Assembly (NCBI GenBank): GCA_963580455.1 | Contig: OY756967.1 | Span: forward strand, 18,522,022 to 18,586,021 | DNA from: Euonymus europaeus | Lineage: Eukaryota > Streptophyta > Magnoliopsida > Celastrales > Celastraceae | Length of the DNA stretch: 64,000 bases | Direction: 5' to 3' | In this document: in pieces, positions 36,001 through 49,710 of the stretch | Numbering within the stretch: the first letter of the stretch is position 1 | How the letters are laid out: each line of letters starts with the position of its first letter | Notes under the pieces: model-generated | Seen by the model: the letters and a program-made list of their open reading frames with translations, nothing else | Database searches by the model: none | What the model was told of the DNA's origin: nothing | Translations under genes and position numbers: made by a program

Positions 36001-39000
36001 CCCTCCCCTGCCACAAGGAGCAATTTCCCTCCCAGGGAGCTCCAATATCTTTGTTAAGCGGTGTATGGTGAAGAAGTCTCCTGCCGGTAGTCCTGGAAAG
36101 CAAGATGACATAAATGGTAATGGTCAAGAGGCTTCAGTTCAAGAGAAATTATTAAATGATCAGCCTGAACTTCTGCAGCAATTTGGAATGGATCTTCTTC
36201 CTGTTTTGATTCAAGTTGGCCTCAATCTTATTCTGTTTTGTTTGATTCATTGCTTTTGTTTATAGTTATGTGATATGATTGGTTTTCTTCTCAACCAGAT
36301 TTGCGGTTCTAGTGTCAATAGTCCTGTTCGCCACAAATGTCTGTCAGTTATTGGGAAGTTGATGTATTTCAGCGCTGCAGGGATGATTCAATCTTTACTA
36401 AGTGCGACAAACATTTCAAGGTATGCTTATTTTGCAGTAATGATTGTGTTGTTTTGGAATAATGATCTGTTTGCAGGTCAATTCTTATTTTATTTTATTT
36501 TTTTATGTCGGGTCAATTAGTTTCTTAGCTGGTGTACTAGCATGGAAAGATCCACATGTTTTGGTGCCTGCTCTCCAAATTGCTGAGATTCTTATGGAGA
36601 AACTTCCTGGAACTTTTTTGAAGATGTTTGTGAGGGAAGGCGTGGTTCATGCTGTTGACCAACTTATCTTGGCTGGAAATCCGAATACTGATTCCTCCCA
36701 AGCATCTTCTGCTGAGAAGGACAATGATTCATTGGCAAGCATGTCATCTCTTTCCAGGTGCTATAGACGGCAAAGTGGTAATTCAAACCCTGAAGGAAAT
36801 TCCATGGAAGAATCTAAGAATCCTGTCTCAATTGGGCCACCTTCGAGTTCTGCAGATATCTTGAATTTTAATACCAATCTCCGCATGACAGTGAGTACAT
36901 GTGCCAAAGCTTTTAAGGACAAATTCTTTCCTTCAGAACCAGGGACTGTTGAAGTTGGAGTTTCTGAGGATCTTATACATTTAAGGAATCTATGCTTGAA
37001 GTTAAACGTTGATGTTGGTGACCAAAAGACCAAAGCAAAAGGGAAATCTAAAGCTTCTGGATCTTGTCCTTCCAAGAACTCCTCTAATAAGGAAGAATAC
37101 TTGATTGGGGTGATATCTGAGATGCTAGCTGAACTAAGCAAAGGGGATGGTGTTTCAACTTTTGAGTTCATTGGTAGTGGAGTTGTTGCATCTTTGCTGA
37201 GTTATTTTTCGTGTGGCTACTTTTTGAAGGAAAGAATCTCAGAAGCTAACCTTCCCAAGCTTCAGCAACAAGCACTCAGACGGTTTAAGTCATTTGTTTC
37301 CATAGCACTTCCTTCCACCATTAATTATGGAAGTGTAGCTCCAATGACTATCTTAGTTCAGAAACTTCAGAATGCTTTATCTTCATTGGAGCACTTCCCT
37401 GTTGTTCTTGGCCATTCATCGAGCTCGTCCACCGGAAGCGCTCGTTCTTCTTCTGGATTAAGTGCATTATCCCAGCCTTATAAGTTGCGTCTATGTCGAG
37501 CCCAGGGGGAAAAGTCTCTCCTCGATTATTCTTCAAATGTGATATTCATTGATCCACTATCAAACTTGGTACATGTTGAAGATTTTCTCTGGCCTCAAGT
37601 TCAGCGAGGTGAATCTGGTCAAAAGCCCTTGGCAGCTGCAGGGAATTCTGAGTCAGGTACCACACCTGCTGGAGCTGGCACTTCAACTCCTGCTTCAGCT
37701 GCTCGTCGTCAGTCAGCAAGATCCAGGACATCTGTTAACATTGGAGATACGTTAAAAAAGGAACCATTACTAGAGAAAAACACTAGATCTTCAAAGGGAA
37801 AGGGTAAAGCCGTTTTGAAGACCACTCAAGAGGAATCAAGAGGGCCTCAAACAAGGAATGCTGCTCGTAGAAGAGCTGCCCAAGATAAAAATGCACAGGT
37901 GAAACCTGTAACGGTAAATGGGAACTCTAGTTCTGAGGTATGTTACTTTGCACATTAGTGCAATTTTTTTTACCATGATGGTTAGTTGAATGCTGTGTTT
38001 TTTTCTTGGTCTATCTTGTGGTTGATTTCAATAACAAAAGGTTGTAGTTGATTAGCATAATTTTTAGATTTGACTTAATTTATTGATTGCTATATATAGT
38101 TTCTGTTTGGGAACGCACTCTTCTATGTCATCAGTTGAAAGTTAATAGTAAATTTAAACATTGACAATAACAAAAGGAAGTGGTTGATTAGCATAATTGA
38201 CAGTATCTATCGTTTTCTCCGCCTTATCGTTGTAATCTTGCTTTTCTAGTGATTTTCTTATTTTTGCTACTAAATGACGTAGGATGAGGAATTGGATGTA
38301 TCTCCTGTTGAGATTGATGAAGCTCTGGTGATTGAAGATGATGATATCTCCGACGATGATGTACGTTGTCTGAACCCTTTTTCTCAGTTCCATTAGTAGC
38401 CCACAATGTAGAATATCATATCCAAAACCCTGTCTATAGTGTTGTCTTTATCCTTTTTCTCCCCTTTAACTTTAAGTTGGTGTTTTGTTGTAGAAACTGA
38501 AGGGATTCTCAAGTTATTTGTGTGTTTTGTTTGGGACACTTGGAATGAATGAGGTTTATTTTTTGTTAGCATTTTTTGGATTTCTTAGAAAATTGTTACT
38601 TAGTTGGGACATGCTTCCTTGCTAACAAAATTATGGCTATTAAATGGAGCGTGTATGCGGTTCTCACATAATTGGTGTAAAGATGTTTTAGCTGTTACTT
38701 TTACGATTTTCTGAAAAGGATCCGGATAGAAAACGAGGGAAAATTGTTAACTGAAAATGTTAGAAATATATGTGGATTTTGTGGAACACTTTATTTGAAA
38801 AAAATTGGAACCATCCAATTTTGAAGGTGAATTAAAATGCAAAAGGTCCTAACGGTATTACATTGATAAAGTTGATGATAGCAAGGATTTAGGTGCATGC
38901 TCTGCTTCCTCGGTCCCTATTGCTATGTATAAAAAGAACAAAGAGGGAAATCTTGCTTTTACATGTCTAATAGGGAATATGTAGACCGGTGAATGAAATA

Positions 39001-42000
39001 ATGATTCTCTTTTTCCCTGTTTTATTAGATGCGTTGAAGTTTTCTCCATAATTGCCAGAGCAACAGTGAAAAAAATTCTTTGTATTTACAATTTTCGCTG
39101 ACTGGCTATCTGTGATTTCCTGCACCCCCACAAACAGGTTCTAGAGGATGATTTTTTTCCAGGCTGCATGCCTGACAAGGTGCATGATGTAAAATTGGGT
39201 GATGCACTGGAGGATAACACTGTTGCCTTGGCAACTAGTGATAGCCAAACCAATCCCCCTTCTGGTTCTAGTGGGAGAGCTGCTACGAGCAGGGGCACAG
39301 ATTATGCTGATATAAGGGGTGGAAATTCTTACGGTTCAAGAGGTGCAATGTCATTTTATGCTGCTGCTGTGGCTGGGCTTGGATCTGCTAGTGGCAGAGG
39401 TATCAGGGGAGGCAGAGATCAACATGGGCAGCCTTTAATTGGTAGTTCTATCGACCCTCCAAAACTAATATTTACTGCTGGTGGGAAGCAACTTAATAGG
39501 CATCTAAGTCTCTATCAATCCGTTCAACGGAAACTCTTGGTCAATGAGGATGATGACGAAAGATGTGGAGGCAATGATTTTGTATCCAGTGATGGAATCC
39601 GGCTGTGGAGTGATATATACACTGTTACATACCAGAGGAGAGGTGGCAAGGCTTCTGGTGGGGGATCTATTTCTGCAAATACATCAAAATCTGGCTCTTC
39701 GAAATCCAATTCTGATTCTAATTTGCAGCGGATGTCACTTTTGCAAAGCATTTTGCAAGGTGAACTTCCTTGTGATATGGAAAAATCAAATCCTACTTAT
39801 AATATATTGGCGCTTTTGCGAGTACTAGAGGCTCTGAACCAGTTGGCATTTCGTTTAAGAGCCAAAATAGTTTCTGGGAATTTCGCTGAGGGAAAGATTG
39901 TGAGTTTAGATGGATTGAGTATTTCTGGGGCTAGTGTTTTACCCGAGGAATTTATTAACAACAAGCTCACTCCTAAACTAGCTAGGCAAATTCAGGATGC
40001 TACTGCTCTGCGCAGTGGGAGTCTTCCTTCATGGTGTAACCAATTGACGAAGGCATGTCCTTTTTTGTTTTCTTTTGAGATCCGACAACAGTACTTCCAT
40101 TCGACTGCTTTTGGGTTGTCTCGTGCATTGTATCGTCTTCAGCAGCAGCAGCAGCAGCAGCAGGGTGCTGATGGCCATGCATCAACTAATGATAGGGAGG
40201 TGAGGGTTGGAAGATTAAAGCGCCAGAAAGTTCGCGTCTCTAGGAATCAAATTTTGGATTCAGCTGCCAAGGTGATGGAGATGTATTCTAGTCAAAAAGC
40301 TGTTCTTGAAGTACAGTATTTTGGTGAAGTTGGCACTGGATTGGGCCCCACCTTGGAGTTCTACACGCTTCTGAGTCATGATCTACAAAAAGTTGCGCTA
40401 GGAATGTGGAGGTCACACTCTTCTGACAAATCTTCTATTGAAATCGATGGAGATGAAGAGAAGAAGGGTAAAACCAACAATTTAACTGTGGGTGACGGGG
40501 ATCTTGTCCAAGCGCCTCTTGGATTGTTCCCTCGACCATGGTCTCCAAATGTAGATGTTTCTGAGGGCAGCCAATTTTTCAAAGTTATCGAGTATTTCCA
40601 GCTGCTTGGGCGTGTGATGGCCAAAGCTCTTCAAGATGGGCGGCTTTTGGACCTCCCACTCTCAACTGCCTTTTACAAGCTTGTACTCGGTCAAGTATGT
40701 TGATTGTAACTCCTCCTGATTGGCATTTTGTTTTTCTCTGGGTTGCAAATAATGGTCGTTTATTCTTTAATTGGTTTTTATTGCTCTGATAATTCTATTG
40801 ACCACCCTTGCAGGAGCTTGATTTGTATGACATTCTTTCTTTTGATGCTGAAGTTGGGAAGACTTTGCAAGAATTACATGCACTTGTTTGTCGTAAAAAT
40901 TATTTAGAATCACTCGATGGCGATAATCGTGATGCGATTGCAGGATTACGTTTTCGTGGGACCCCAATCGAAGATCTTTACTTGGATTTTACAGTGCCTG
41001 GCTATCCAGACTACACATTGAAAGCCGGGGATGAAAATGTATGGAAGACACCCCTTTAATATTTGACTCTAATTTTCTCATTAATGTTTTCCTCTTAAAG
41101 ATAATTAGATAAATTATAATTATCAGGTTGACATCAACAACTTGGAGGAGTACATATCCGTGGTAGTTGATGCGACTGTAAAGACTGGAATTGCACGTCA
41201 AATGGAAGCATTTAGAGCTGGGTTCAATCAGGTAAGTGCTGTCAATAAATTCTTTTTAAATTAGTTGTTAAATGAAATGATCTTTCATGTTATTTTGGAC
41301 TTTTGCATATTAGTTGCGTTTGGATAATGATGTGTTAACATATTGCATTGTTTCTGCAGTTATCATATCATCCTTAAGTTGTGATGTATGAATGTCGCTG
41401 ATTACTTTCTCTAGGTCTTTTTATAAGTATGGTATACATGTAACCATTTAGCTTGACATTGATGCACCAGCAACTTGTGAAAATTCTGCCTTTTATACAT
41501 GTATTGGGAACTCACTTCATCCTGGTGCTAAATTTTACCAAGTTTTGAAACTTATTCAAAAACAGTTTGCAGCTTATATGTTTCATATCAAAACTAAAGA
41601 ATCAATATGTGGTGCAACACGGTTAAAGATTTGGGATAAGCATGGTAAGTGGTAACAGTCAGGAGGGTGTAAGAGTGGTATTGACGTTAAGCTCCAAGTG
41701 TAGTTTATTTAAAATTCTTTTTAGAGAGAAACTTTGTACTAACTGCAGAATTGAGCCAGAAATATTGATGAAACGACACGGTTCAGAGTTGTTTTCTGTT
41801 CCCCACAAATGGTCAGATCTGCTATGGTCCTTCCATTTTCTCGTGAGTTTTTTGATGGCCTTGGTTTGTTTCTATGTTAAATGCTTATATTGTTGAACCC
41901 CAGAATGAAGATAGTTTGGGTACATACTTATAGTATTATCGACACCATTTTCTCTTATATCTCCTGCTTTTTCTCTCTCTTTTTTTTTTTTTTTGCTTAA

Positions 42001-43122
42001 ATTAAAAACTGATTCCTTGTTTTCTGTATGTCTTATTTACGGTATATACTAGTCGTGTCTCATTGCTTTTTCTGGGTAATGATCAGGTCTTTGACATCTC
42101 TTCATTACAAATATTTACTCCACATGAGTTGGATTATTTGCTTTGTGGACGTAGGGAGTTGTGGGAGGTAATTAGCTTTTACACTTGTGTGAACTTGTGA
42201 TACAGATTGTTATGGTGGTTAGTTGATTACTAACTCATGTTTTAAACTTTTGCAGTCTGGGACCCTTGTTGATTATATAAAATTTGATCATGGCTACACT
42301 GCCAAGAGTCCTGCAATTGTTAATGTATATTTTTTAGCTCACCTTTAGAATATGTTACTGAGTAATCTAATTCTGTTTGTTATGTAACCTATTTTTCTCT
42401 TGTCTATGATGTCTTTAGTTGCTTGAGATTATGAGCGAACTCACAGCAGAGCAACAGCGGTCCTTCTGCCAGTTTGTGACTGGTGCGCCTAGGCTTCCAC
42501 CTGGCGGTCTGGCAGTGCTGAATCCGAAGCTGACCATTGTGAGAAAGGCATGCTACTAGTCTTTTGAATTTATGTTACTTTTATTCGAGGTCTGCTTTTG
42601 TTGCCTTTTTCATTTTTCAAGATACATTGCACGAAGTCCTCAACTGTTTTTTCTCGGGTAATAATTATGATAATAATTCTAAACAATTATGATTTATGGA
42701 TAATAATTATTCAAGTGGTTTTATTATTATAATTCTCATTGATAAAAGTATGTGTGTGATCGTTGTATCATCATTCATGGTTGCAATTTGTGGTGCAGCA
42801 TTCTTCGACAGCTGGTACTGCAGCATCAAATGGAACTGATCTTACAGAAACTGTGGATGATGACTTACCGAGTGTCATGACCTGCGCTAATTATTTGAAG
42901 CTTCCTCCCTACTCTACCAAGGTACCATCTATATATTTGTTTTACTGGGTAAACAGTTGAATTTGATTTTTGTATGTAGTTTTATGCTTGTTTTGAATTG
43001 CCGGTTATTACACATTTCCAACTGCTGACATTTTTTTTTTTTTTTGCTTTTGACAGGAAATAATGCACAAGAAACTAGTCTATGCTATTAGTGAAGGACA
43101 AGGGTCTTTCGATTTGTCATGA
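32954..43122 (+). CDS. UPL3: HECT E3 ubiquitin ligase UPL3 (KAKTUS)
   Basis: UPL3 transfers ubiquitin to substrates via a HECT thioester; in Arabidopsis it limits trichome endoreduplication. I joined 17 exons, all in frame: 32954-33850, 34180-34290, 34437-34553, 34654-34824, 34895-35053, 35966-36214, 36299-36420, 36521-37937, 38283-38360, 39138-40694, 40814-41038, 41127-41231, 42087-42167, 42256-42324, 42419-42547, 42799-42921, 43057-43122. They give 1891 aa, close to Arabidopsis UPL3 (about 1888). The start METRSRKR matches the family. Armadillo-like repeats lie at about 150-700 ([20 protein letters not shown]). The HECT domain covers about 1490-1891, with the active-site Cys near residue 1858 ([16 protein letters not shown]) and a C-terminal FDLS. 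An acidic stretch and a basic, Ser-rich linker lie between. All splice sites are GT-AG except intron 15, which starts GC. No lesion is seen. UPL4 is shorter and less similar. Confidence 0.96.
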
Positions 43123-43600
43123 GTTTTTAGTCTAACTGCGAGTTTATAAATAGTCAGAGACACTATCAAAGTCAATTTTCTTAACAGGGATTAGTTTGGC
43201 GTTGAGAGTATAATCTGTTCTTCTTAAATAATGGCTTTGGTTTTCCTGCCGTAAGAACTCATTGGCATCAACAAGGTTAGTACTTGGTAGCAGCTTCTTG
43301 GAGGCCGTCTGCTCAAAATTGTTGGGTCCTTTGTTATGGATTATAATGCTTATGCACTGTAAATTAAGTTGTAATCATTAAGTTTTTTTAATTATTGGGT
43401 CCTAATATTTGGTCTCATTGTGTTCACCTGATTCCCTTTTCTTTTCTTTTTTCAGGTGGGATTGCTGCGTTTGTAAATATGAATATGGGAAGAAGAGCTC
43501 CCCATCTCCTAAGGCATAACTTTCTTGTGTTTTTGAATTGTAGAATTACATCTATAGCATAAAATGATGTAATAAAAAAAAATTAGTCATTGTCCTATTT
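43123..43600 (+). other. UPL3 3' untranslated region with a possible intron
   Basis: A GT-AG pair could remove 43276-43454 (CAACAAG/GTTAGT ... TTTTTTCAG/GTGGG), more than 150 nt after the stop codon. An AATAAA signal near 43570 would fit polyadenylation. Both are inferred from sequence signals only. 43600-44245, up to the end of the convergent gene, holds nothing else I recognise. Confidence 0.45.
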
Positions 43601-44247
43601 TTTATTTTTTATTATTGATACCGAAATTTGTTTCAGTATCTCTTCTATCCTGATTCGCTTCTCTTCTGATCATACGTGCATGTTTATCTAGCTTTTTTTA
43701 TTCCAAATATGGTTTGATGAACCCTCAATAGCACTTGATGATAGATTGAACAAGAATGCTCAGCATAGTGTTCACGGTAAATACTTTTAGATTGAGCCTT
43801 GGCCGTGCTATTATGCCGGTGCCTAGCCGTCCGCCTCGGTGCCTGTGCCTTGCATTGGGTTAATGTGATTTGTTCCTTTGTTGTTTTAATCTATACAAAT
43901 TTAGGGCATATGCCTGAAAATAAAGAATTTGTTCCCTTTACTTGTCTAGCTGTTTTACTTGTCTAGCTGTTATGGTGTTCGCATGGGTTCAACAATAACA
44001 GAGCAATTCCTTCCTAATGCAGTAATACATCATAATGGTAAGAGGCTCCTGCGCTTTTTAGTCCTTTGTTAAGCAAAATTCATAGCTTAACCTAATAAAA
44101 AACTCTGATGGTTGAGGAATCTCTCTTGATCTCCAATCATATTATTTCAATGGAGCACTTCTTTGTGTGCTAATAATGGATGAATAGAAAAGTGAATTAC
44201 AAATCGTGAGTTTAATAACATCCTATAAAAGTCCCTCTGATCCTTCT

Positions 44248-47200
44248 CTAATTCTTATTGAAGCCGCACTTGACTTGAACTGCCAGTGTCTTGGTGGTAT
44301 CTGGGCAACCATCTTTCTTCTTGTCAAGGAGTTTTCTGTCAATCGGTATCTCACATTCTGTCCTTCCCAAACAACGCTGCTCAAATCCAGGAAACAAAAA
44401 CCCATCAGCCATGTTTGGTTCACAACAGGAATAAGAATAACAATGTAGTCATTATAGTTTGAGTATTTGAGATGGTAGATAAACAGTTATTTAGTCTACC
44501 TTCTCAATAACCTCCTTTGAGATGGGGGAAGAGCAGTTTCCAACAAAGTAGTTTCCACAAGCACCATATGGATCACCCCAGCTTGCAAACTCCACAGTCA
44601 GTATCGTCTCGTGGTTTGGACACTTGAGGTGGGCTGCTGGTTTCACAATATCTAACACAGGGCGGATATGGCTGTTCTGTCTTGCCCATGACCTCACATG
44701 AGGTGGGTGCAACTCTGTCATGAAGCTGCAGATGGTATCTCTATCAACAACTAGGATCTCTATTGTTTTTGGATCTGCTGCCTTCTCTTCGAATATAACC
44801 AAGAGATTGTCTTTCGGCTTTATGTAAGCTCTTGGGATATGATATCTGGGTTAAAGAAATTCATATTAACATTCTTCAAATGTACATATAGTTGTTGACT
44901 AAGTATTCATGTATTGACGCTGATAAAGCTCTTCTCTTACTCTGACTGCGAGGGCTTTCCAAGAGCAGAAAGAAAAGACATCCAGTGTCTGCCGATGCTT
45001 TTGCCATTGACCCAAACCAAACCTTTGCCCATACCAGTCATTCGAATAACCACTGGGTTCTTTCCTTCTGGTGCATCAAAGCTTGCCTGTAACAAGAAGA
45101 TTTATGTGGTTCTTAAAACCTGGTATATGAACCAGTCTCAATATTCTTCGATCTCATTAGGCCTTCAACATCATCCAAGTCAACAACATAATCCGTATAT
45201 CACGATACCACAAAAAGGAAATTCAAGTTTGTGGGCTGGGAGATGAATGTTCTTTTCCTGATAAAACATTTTAATTATTATTATTATTCTTAGCATGAGA
45301 TGTGACTTGAAATTATCATGGTTCAAGAGTTTCTTGTTATGATGAATTTTATTAGAAAGAAAAACGAAGCATTACCTTGTACCATGCAAGAGGTGGTCCA
45401 ACTCCATTAGCTTTTGTCCATTCAACCTTCTTTGACCCTTCCTTGGTAAACAAGCCAAGCTTTTCTCCATCCAAACCAACCTGTAAATGGGAGATGTCCA
45501 ATTCGAATGGTTTACACATCTAAATTATAAGTAATCCATTAACAGTAAACTACACGAAGATCAATAATGATACCTGATGTTCCCAACCATTGAACGTCAG
45601 GTCAAGCTTCCCAGTGTTCAAACCTAGCAGCTGTACCGCCCTGGGCCCAGTATATACGCGCTCCATATAGGGCCCACTATCCTTCATTGATTAAACAGAA
45701 AGGGTAGAAAAACTCATTAGAATCTTTCAAATGATTCATTAAAAACTGCAAAAAATAAAATTGAAATGGCTACGAGCCTCCTTACTGGGAATCCCATAGT
45801 ACTGCATAGGAGAGTAATCTGGTTGAACCCAGGTTTTAACTTTATTTTGTCTTGGAAGACAAAGCCCTTCACATCATGGTTCCCATGTGCAGATCCTGGA
45901 GATCAATTTCCATATTTGACAAAGCTTGTAAGCTTAGATGATGTAACAGTCATGTACTTGTTTGTCTATGTACTTACCTAGGTATTCACCATTAACAAAA
46001 ACAATCATTGCGTGACCAAGACTTGGAATCCTTATGACTGGGGCTATATCTTTTCGTACTGACAAGTCAACTCGATCCAATTCGATACTGTAGATTAGAT
46101 TTGCATAAAAATGTAAGGTTTCAGCAGCACCCTAAGAAGCACCAGGATCAGTCCAGTAGACTTTTCACAAGTTTTTACAAGTTCTTAAAAGTAAATCAGA
46201 GAAAATATAAACTTACCGTGTGGAGTACCAAGCATAGTCGGTAGCATCTTTAGTCAATCTAAAGAGCTCGAATGGCCTGATAGACTTCAAAGAAAATTGG
46301 CTTGGGACAACTTCTTTGTACATCTTCCATTTGAGATTTCTGTTTGCTATCTCTGATCTCACGAAATTCCTTGAACTATGTTGTGCGACTATCTGTTTTA
46401 CACCAAAAAGAGATGCATCGTTCATACTCAATTCATTCTTCATCGGAAATACCAGGCAAAATACAGATGGTCCTGTTGGTCCTGTTGGAGTGTGCTTATA
46501 TGAATAAATTCACCCTCACCCAACAGGTTAGTCCATTGGGTGAAATGGAAATTTAACAGGAGCAGTGGACAGTTTTTGATGCTATGGGTTCTAGATTAAA
46601 CCTGCTTCACCCCAGAGCCGGATTGTTAAAACAGCAACCTTATTTTAAACAGAAATGGTATTAGCTATCAGGAATTACCGTATCAGTATTGTAAACCACG
46701 GTCTTGCAATCAGGGAGGATGCTAATGGAACGTGGGGGAATGATGTAATTCTCGCCCTTGAAGTTAATAGTTTGTGGTATCTTGGTGTTGTTGTTTACCA
46801 GGAAAGCAGCACAAATGTTGGTTCCAGGTCGCTCAAAGAAAGTGGCCTGTAGAACAACTTTAATATCAATGAACATGTCCATTTTGATTAGGCAACTTCC
46901 AGTCCTCCCATCGAAGTTTCTTTCTAAGTATTCATTCAACTTTAGATGCTGACCTCTAGATCTTTACCAAGGCTTTGTGAAACCCGAACTCCTCCCCAAA
47001 GCAAGGCCTTCTTGCACAGATTTAGAGCCCTGTGCAGGTCCTTTAGGTGGCCCCATTTAGGTTCCCTTTGCAAACCTACAGCATATCCAATATCATTTGT
47101 TTATAGGAAACCTACTTTCTCAACCCATTAAATATGAAGATGACCATAGCAATTTACCATATTCATCGAGAGGAGCCTCATCATAGTATCTAGTAGTTGT

Positions 47201-48999
47201 GAAGTGAGCAGATGTCCTACCAAAGTTTGTGCCTCCATGGTACTACAACAGCACAATCAAAGATAAATTGTATCAGCCACATAATTTACCTGCTTATTAT
47301 AGTCACCACTGTCATTTTTCGAGTTGGTTAAAGAGAAATTCCATTTTTCTTTACCATGTAGTAATTGGCCATAGTTCCGTTCCTTGAGAAGAAACGAGCC
47401 ACTGAGTAGGAGATATCTTCGGCCGATCTTTGAGATGGTGGGTCTCCGAACGCCCTATACCTGTAATCATTCATTGAAAAAATCATTAGCATCAGCTTGA
47501 AGCCAAGACCTTGCTTACTTGCCTAATTGGTACCATAGTCGGCCTTTTTGTTCTCCTCTCTTTTGGGCATCATTAAGACTTTTGAATTTGTTCAATGGCA
47601 TCAGTAATGAATATAGTAGTATACTCACTGAGCTGTCCAGTTCTCAGTCCACAAGGAAGGCTTGTAAGGCTTATTGGGACCTGTAAAGGTATCTCCACAG
47701 TGCCTTCCATTGCAGGAATTGATCTGCACATTCAAGCATGTGGTTCTATGTACTAAATATGATCATTCAACTATACCAAGAAAAATAAAGAACCCATTTT
47801 TCATTAATTTCTTAGGTATCTGCATACAAGAGAATTTTTCACGATAAAATTTAATTACCACTGGATCAGGGGCATCACTCTGCTTGCACATGATCCATGG
47901 AACACCAACTTGCATCCCTAAAGCCAATTTTGCTGCCCACTGAACATAGCTACTCCCCCTTTCTCTAAATGCCCTCTGTATATGGTTGTACTCGTTTTCA
48001 ATCTGCGGCCATGACTTGTTAGGGGTGAAAACGCAGGCATGGATAAAGTTTCTTAGAATGATAATGAATAGATTGAAGCAGAATCAAACCTGTGCCAATA
48101 TGATAGGGCCTCCTTGAGGAGCAAACAACTTCTCTGCCTTCATTTTTTCAATGATCATTCTAACGTATTTTTCCATGTAATGCTGCAAAGAGGAATACTT
48201 CAGTTTTAACTAGTTTTCTGCCAGTGATTTAAGTAGCCAGCCATAGTTATTTGAAGAGCTGAGATTAATTACCTTGAATGGTCCATTGTCAGTGCGGAAA
48301 GTAATGTCGGGGACCTCTCTCATCCAATATGGCAATCCTCTGAGAAATGTTAGGCAAAGAAAAAGCATGAGGAATTATTGATAGATGGTGAACTATTGTC
48401 TTGACATAACATGGAAATGCTGTGTGAAGGTTGTACTAACCCATGATTCCACTCGGCTTGGATGAAAGGCCCGAGCCTGAGAGTTACATACATATCATGC
48501 TTCCAAACCAATTTAATGAACTTTACCAGATCATATTGTTCTGTAAAATTGTACTGAAAAAATTTACATAGACATGAATATCCATATTCCATAGAAAGAG
48601 CACTCAACGTTTCACCTTGACATTTTTTCAAATACCTGGCCTTGCACCGGCTCATGGACATTCCAGAATACATAAGTCTGAATCAGGTTCAGACCACCCT
48701 TTTTAGCCTTCTGAAGAATGTCTGGCCACATCTGAAAAACATTGAAATTCAACACATTATACCTGTATTCATCCCTGATAGGTTAAATTGCAAAGTGGGT
48801 TTTACTCTATTACATCTGGGGTGCTTCGTGTGTAATGGACAGATCCGGAAAACAGAAGCACCCTTTTGCCATTGATCATCAAGGATCTTCCATCATAGGT
48901 CACACGACCAGTTGGTAATTTTTTGTCCCGATGGGCATTAATGGTGGACACAACCACTAAGGAAAGAAGAGTAGTGAGAAGCACTCGACTCGCTGCCAT
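44248..48999 (-). CDS. Beta-galactosidase, GH35, with C-terminal lectin domain
   Basis: This secreted enzyme would remove terminal beta-galactose from cell-wall polysaccharides or glycoproteins. I joined 19 exons on the minus strand, all in frame: 48999-48814, 48731-48636, 48553-48441, 48339-48273, 48182-48090, 48002-47859, 47723-47629, 47460-47355, 47242-47158, 47075-46954, 46846-46679, 46392-46217, 46087-45978, 45895-45786, 45681-45574, 45480-45376, 45086-44941, 44845-44500, 44376-44248; 834 aa. A signal peptide (about 1-22) precedes [14 protein letters not shown]. The GH35 signature [13 protein letters not shown] holds the acid/base Glu (about 189); WTENW holds the nucleophile (about 260). 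Residues about 745-834 form a SUEL/galactose-binding lectin module ([20 protein letters not shown]). An in-frame ATG at 49056 would add 19 residues; I prefer 48999 because it gives a normal signal peptide. It is nearest to the BGAL11/13/14 group by general resemblance; no exact orthologue is claimed. Confidence 0.94.
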
Positions 49000-49059
49000 T
49001 AGAGGAAATCCAGAAGAGACACACAAAACAAAGATAGGAAGTAAGGCAGGCAACAATAG

Positions 49060-49700
49060 AGAATAAGAGAAAGATCAGTAGGGTGATTGAGCTCATATAG
49101 GAGACTCCTCTTCCTTTGGGAAGGATGAGGTTCCCAAAACAAGCTGAATTGAAATCCCATATAGAAGGCAATGATATAGGAGAAGCTCATGGTGAATACA
49201 AGGTCTCCGAGGAAAGCTCGGAAGGCCCTGTGAGCTTCATTGGTTCTCATTGGTCTTGAACAGAAGAGAGAGACGGCTTGTGGGAGTAGTTGGCATCTCT
49301 AAAACAGGAGATTTAATTGACCTCGTAAAGTTTGTAACTTTCAGAACAAGTCTATTTGGGCGGGTGATGCAACCGAAACTTTGAACAGTTAAAAGTCGGT
49401 TCTCTCTCTCTATTTGGATGAGCCCTGGCTAATTGCAACCCACTTTGAAATAAGTACATCTCACTCCTAAAATTTCACTACAAAATATAGCGTTATAAGT
49501 ACACCATAATTTCTTAATTTTTTCAATTTTTACAGTTCATCACCCTATTCATACAAAAAAGTGAAATTATCACTTGAAGCAGAGTCACAGTCATTTCCTC
49601 CATCTCTCAATCTTCACATAGAGATCTCATCTCATTTGTAACGACCACTCGATCCAAAAGCTCGAAACTTCTGCTCGGAAGTCGCTCGGAGCATGATGAG
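49060..49700. promoter_or_regulatory. Upstream region of the beta-galactosidase gene
   Basis: Non-coding. A CCTATATGAG sequence near 49095-49105 on the minus strand could serve as a weak TATA box about 100 bp before the start codon. Nothing else is supported. Confidence 0.3.
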
Positions 49701-49710
49701 TGCTTGAACT

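Noticed and set aside
32954..43122. Naming the HECT gene UPL4
   Set aside because: Length (1891 aa), METRSRKR start and the FDLS end fit UPL3; UPL4 is clearly shorter.
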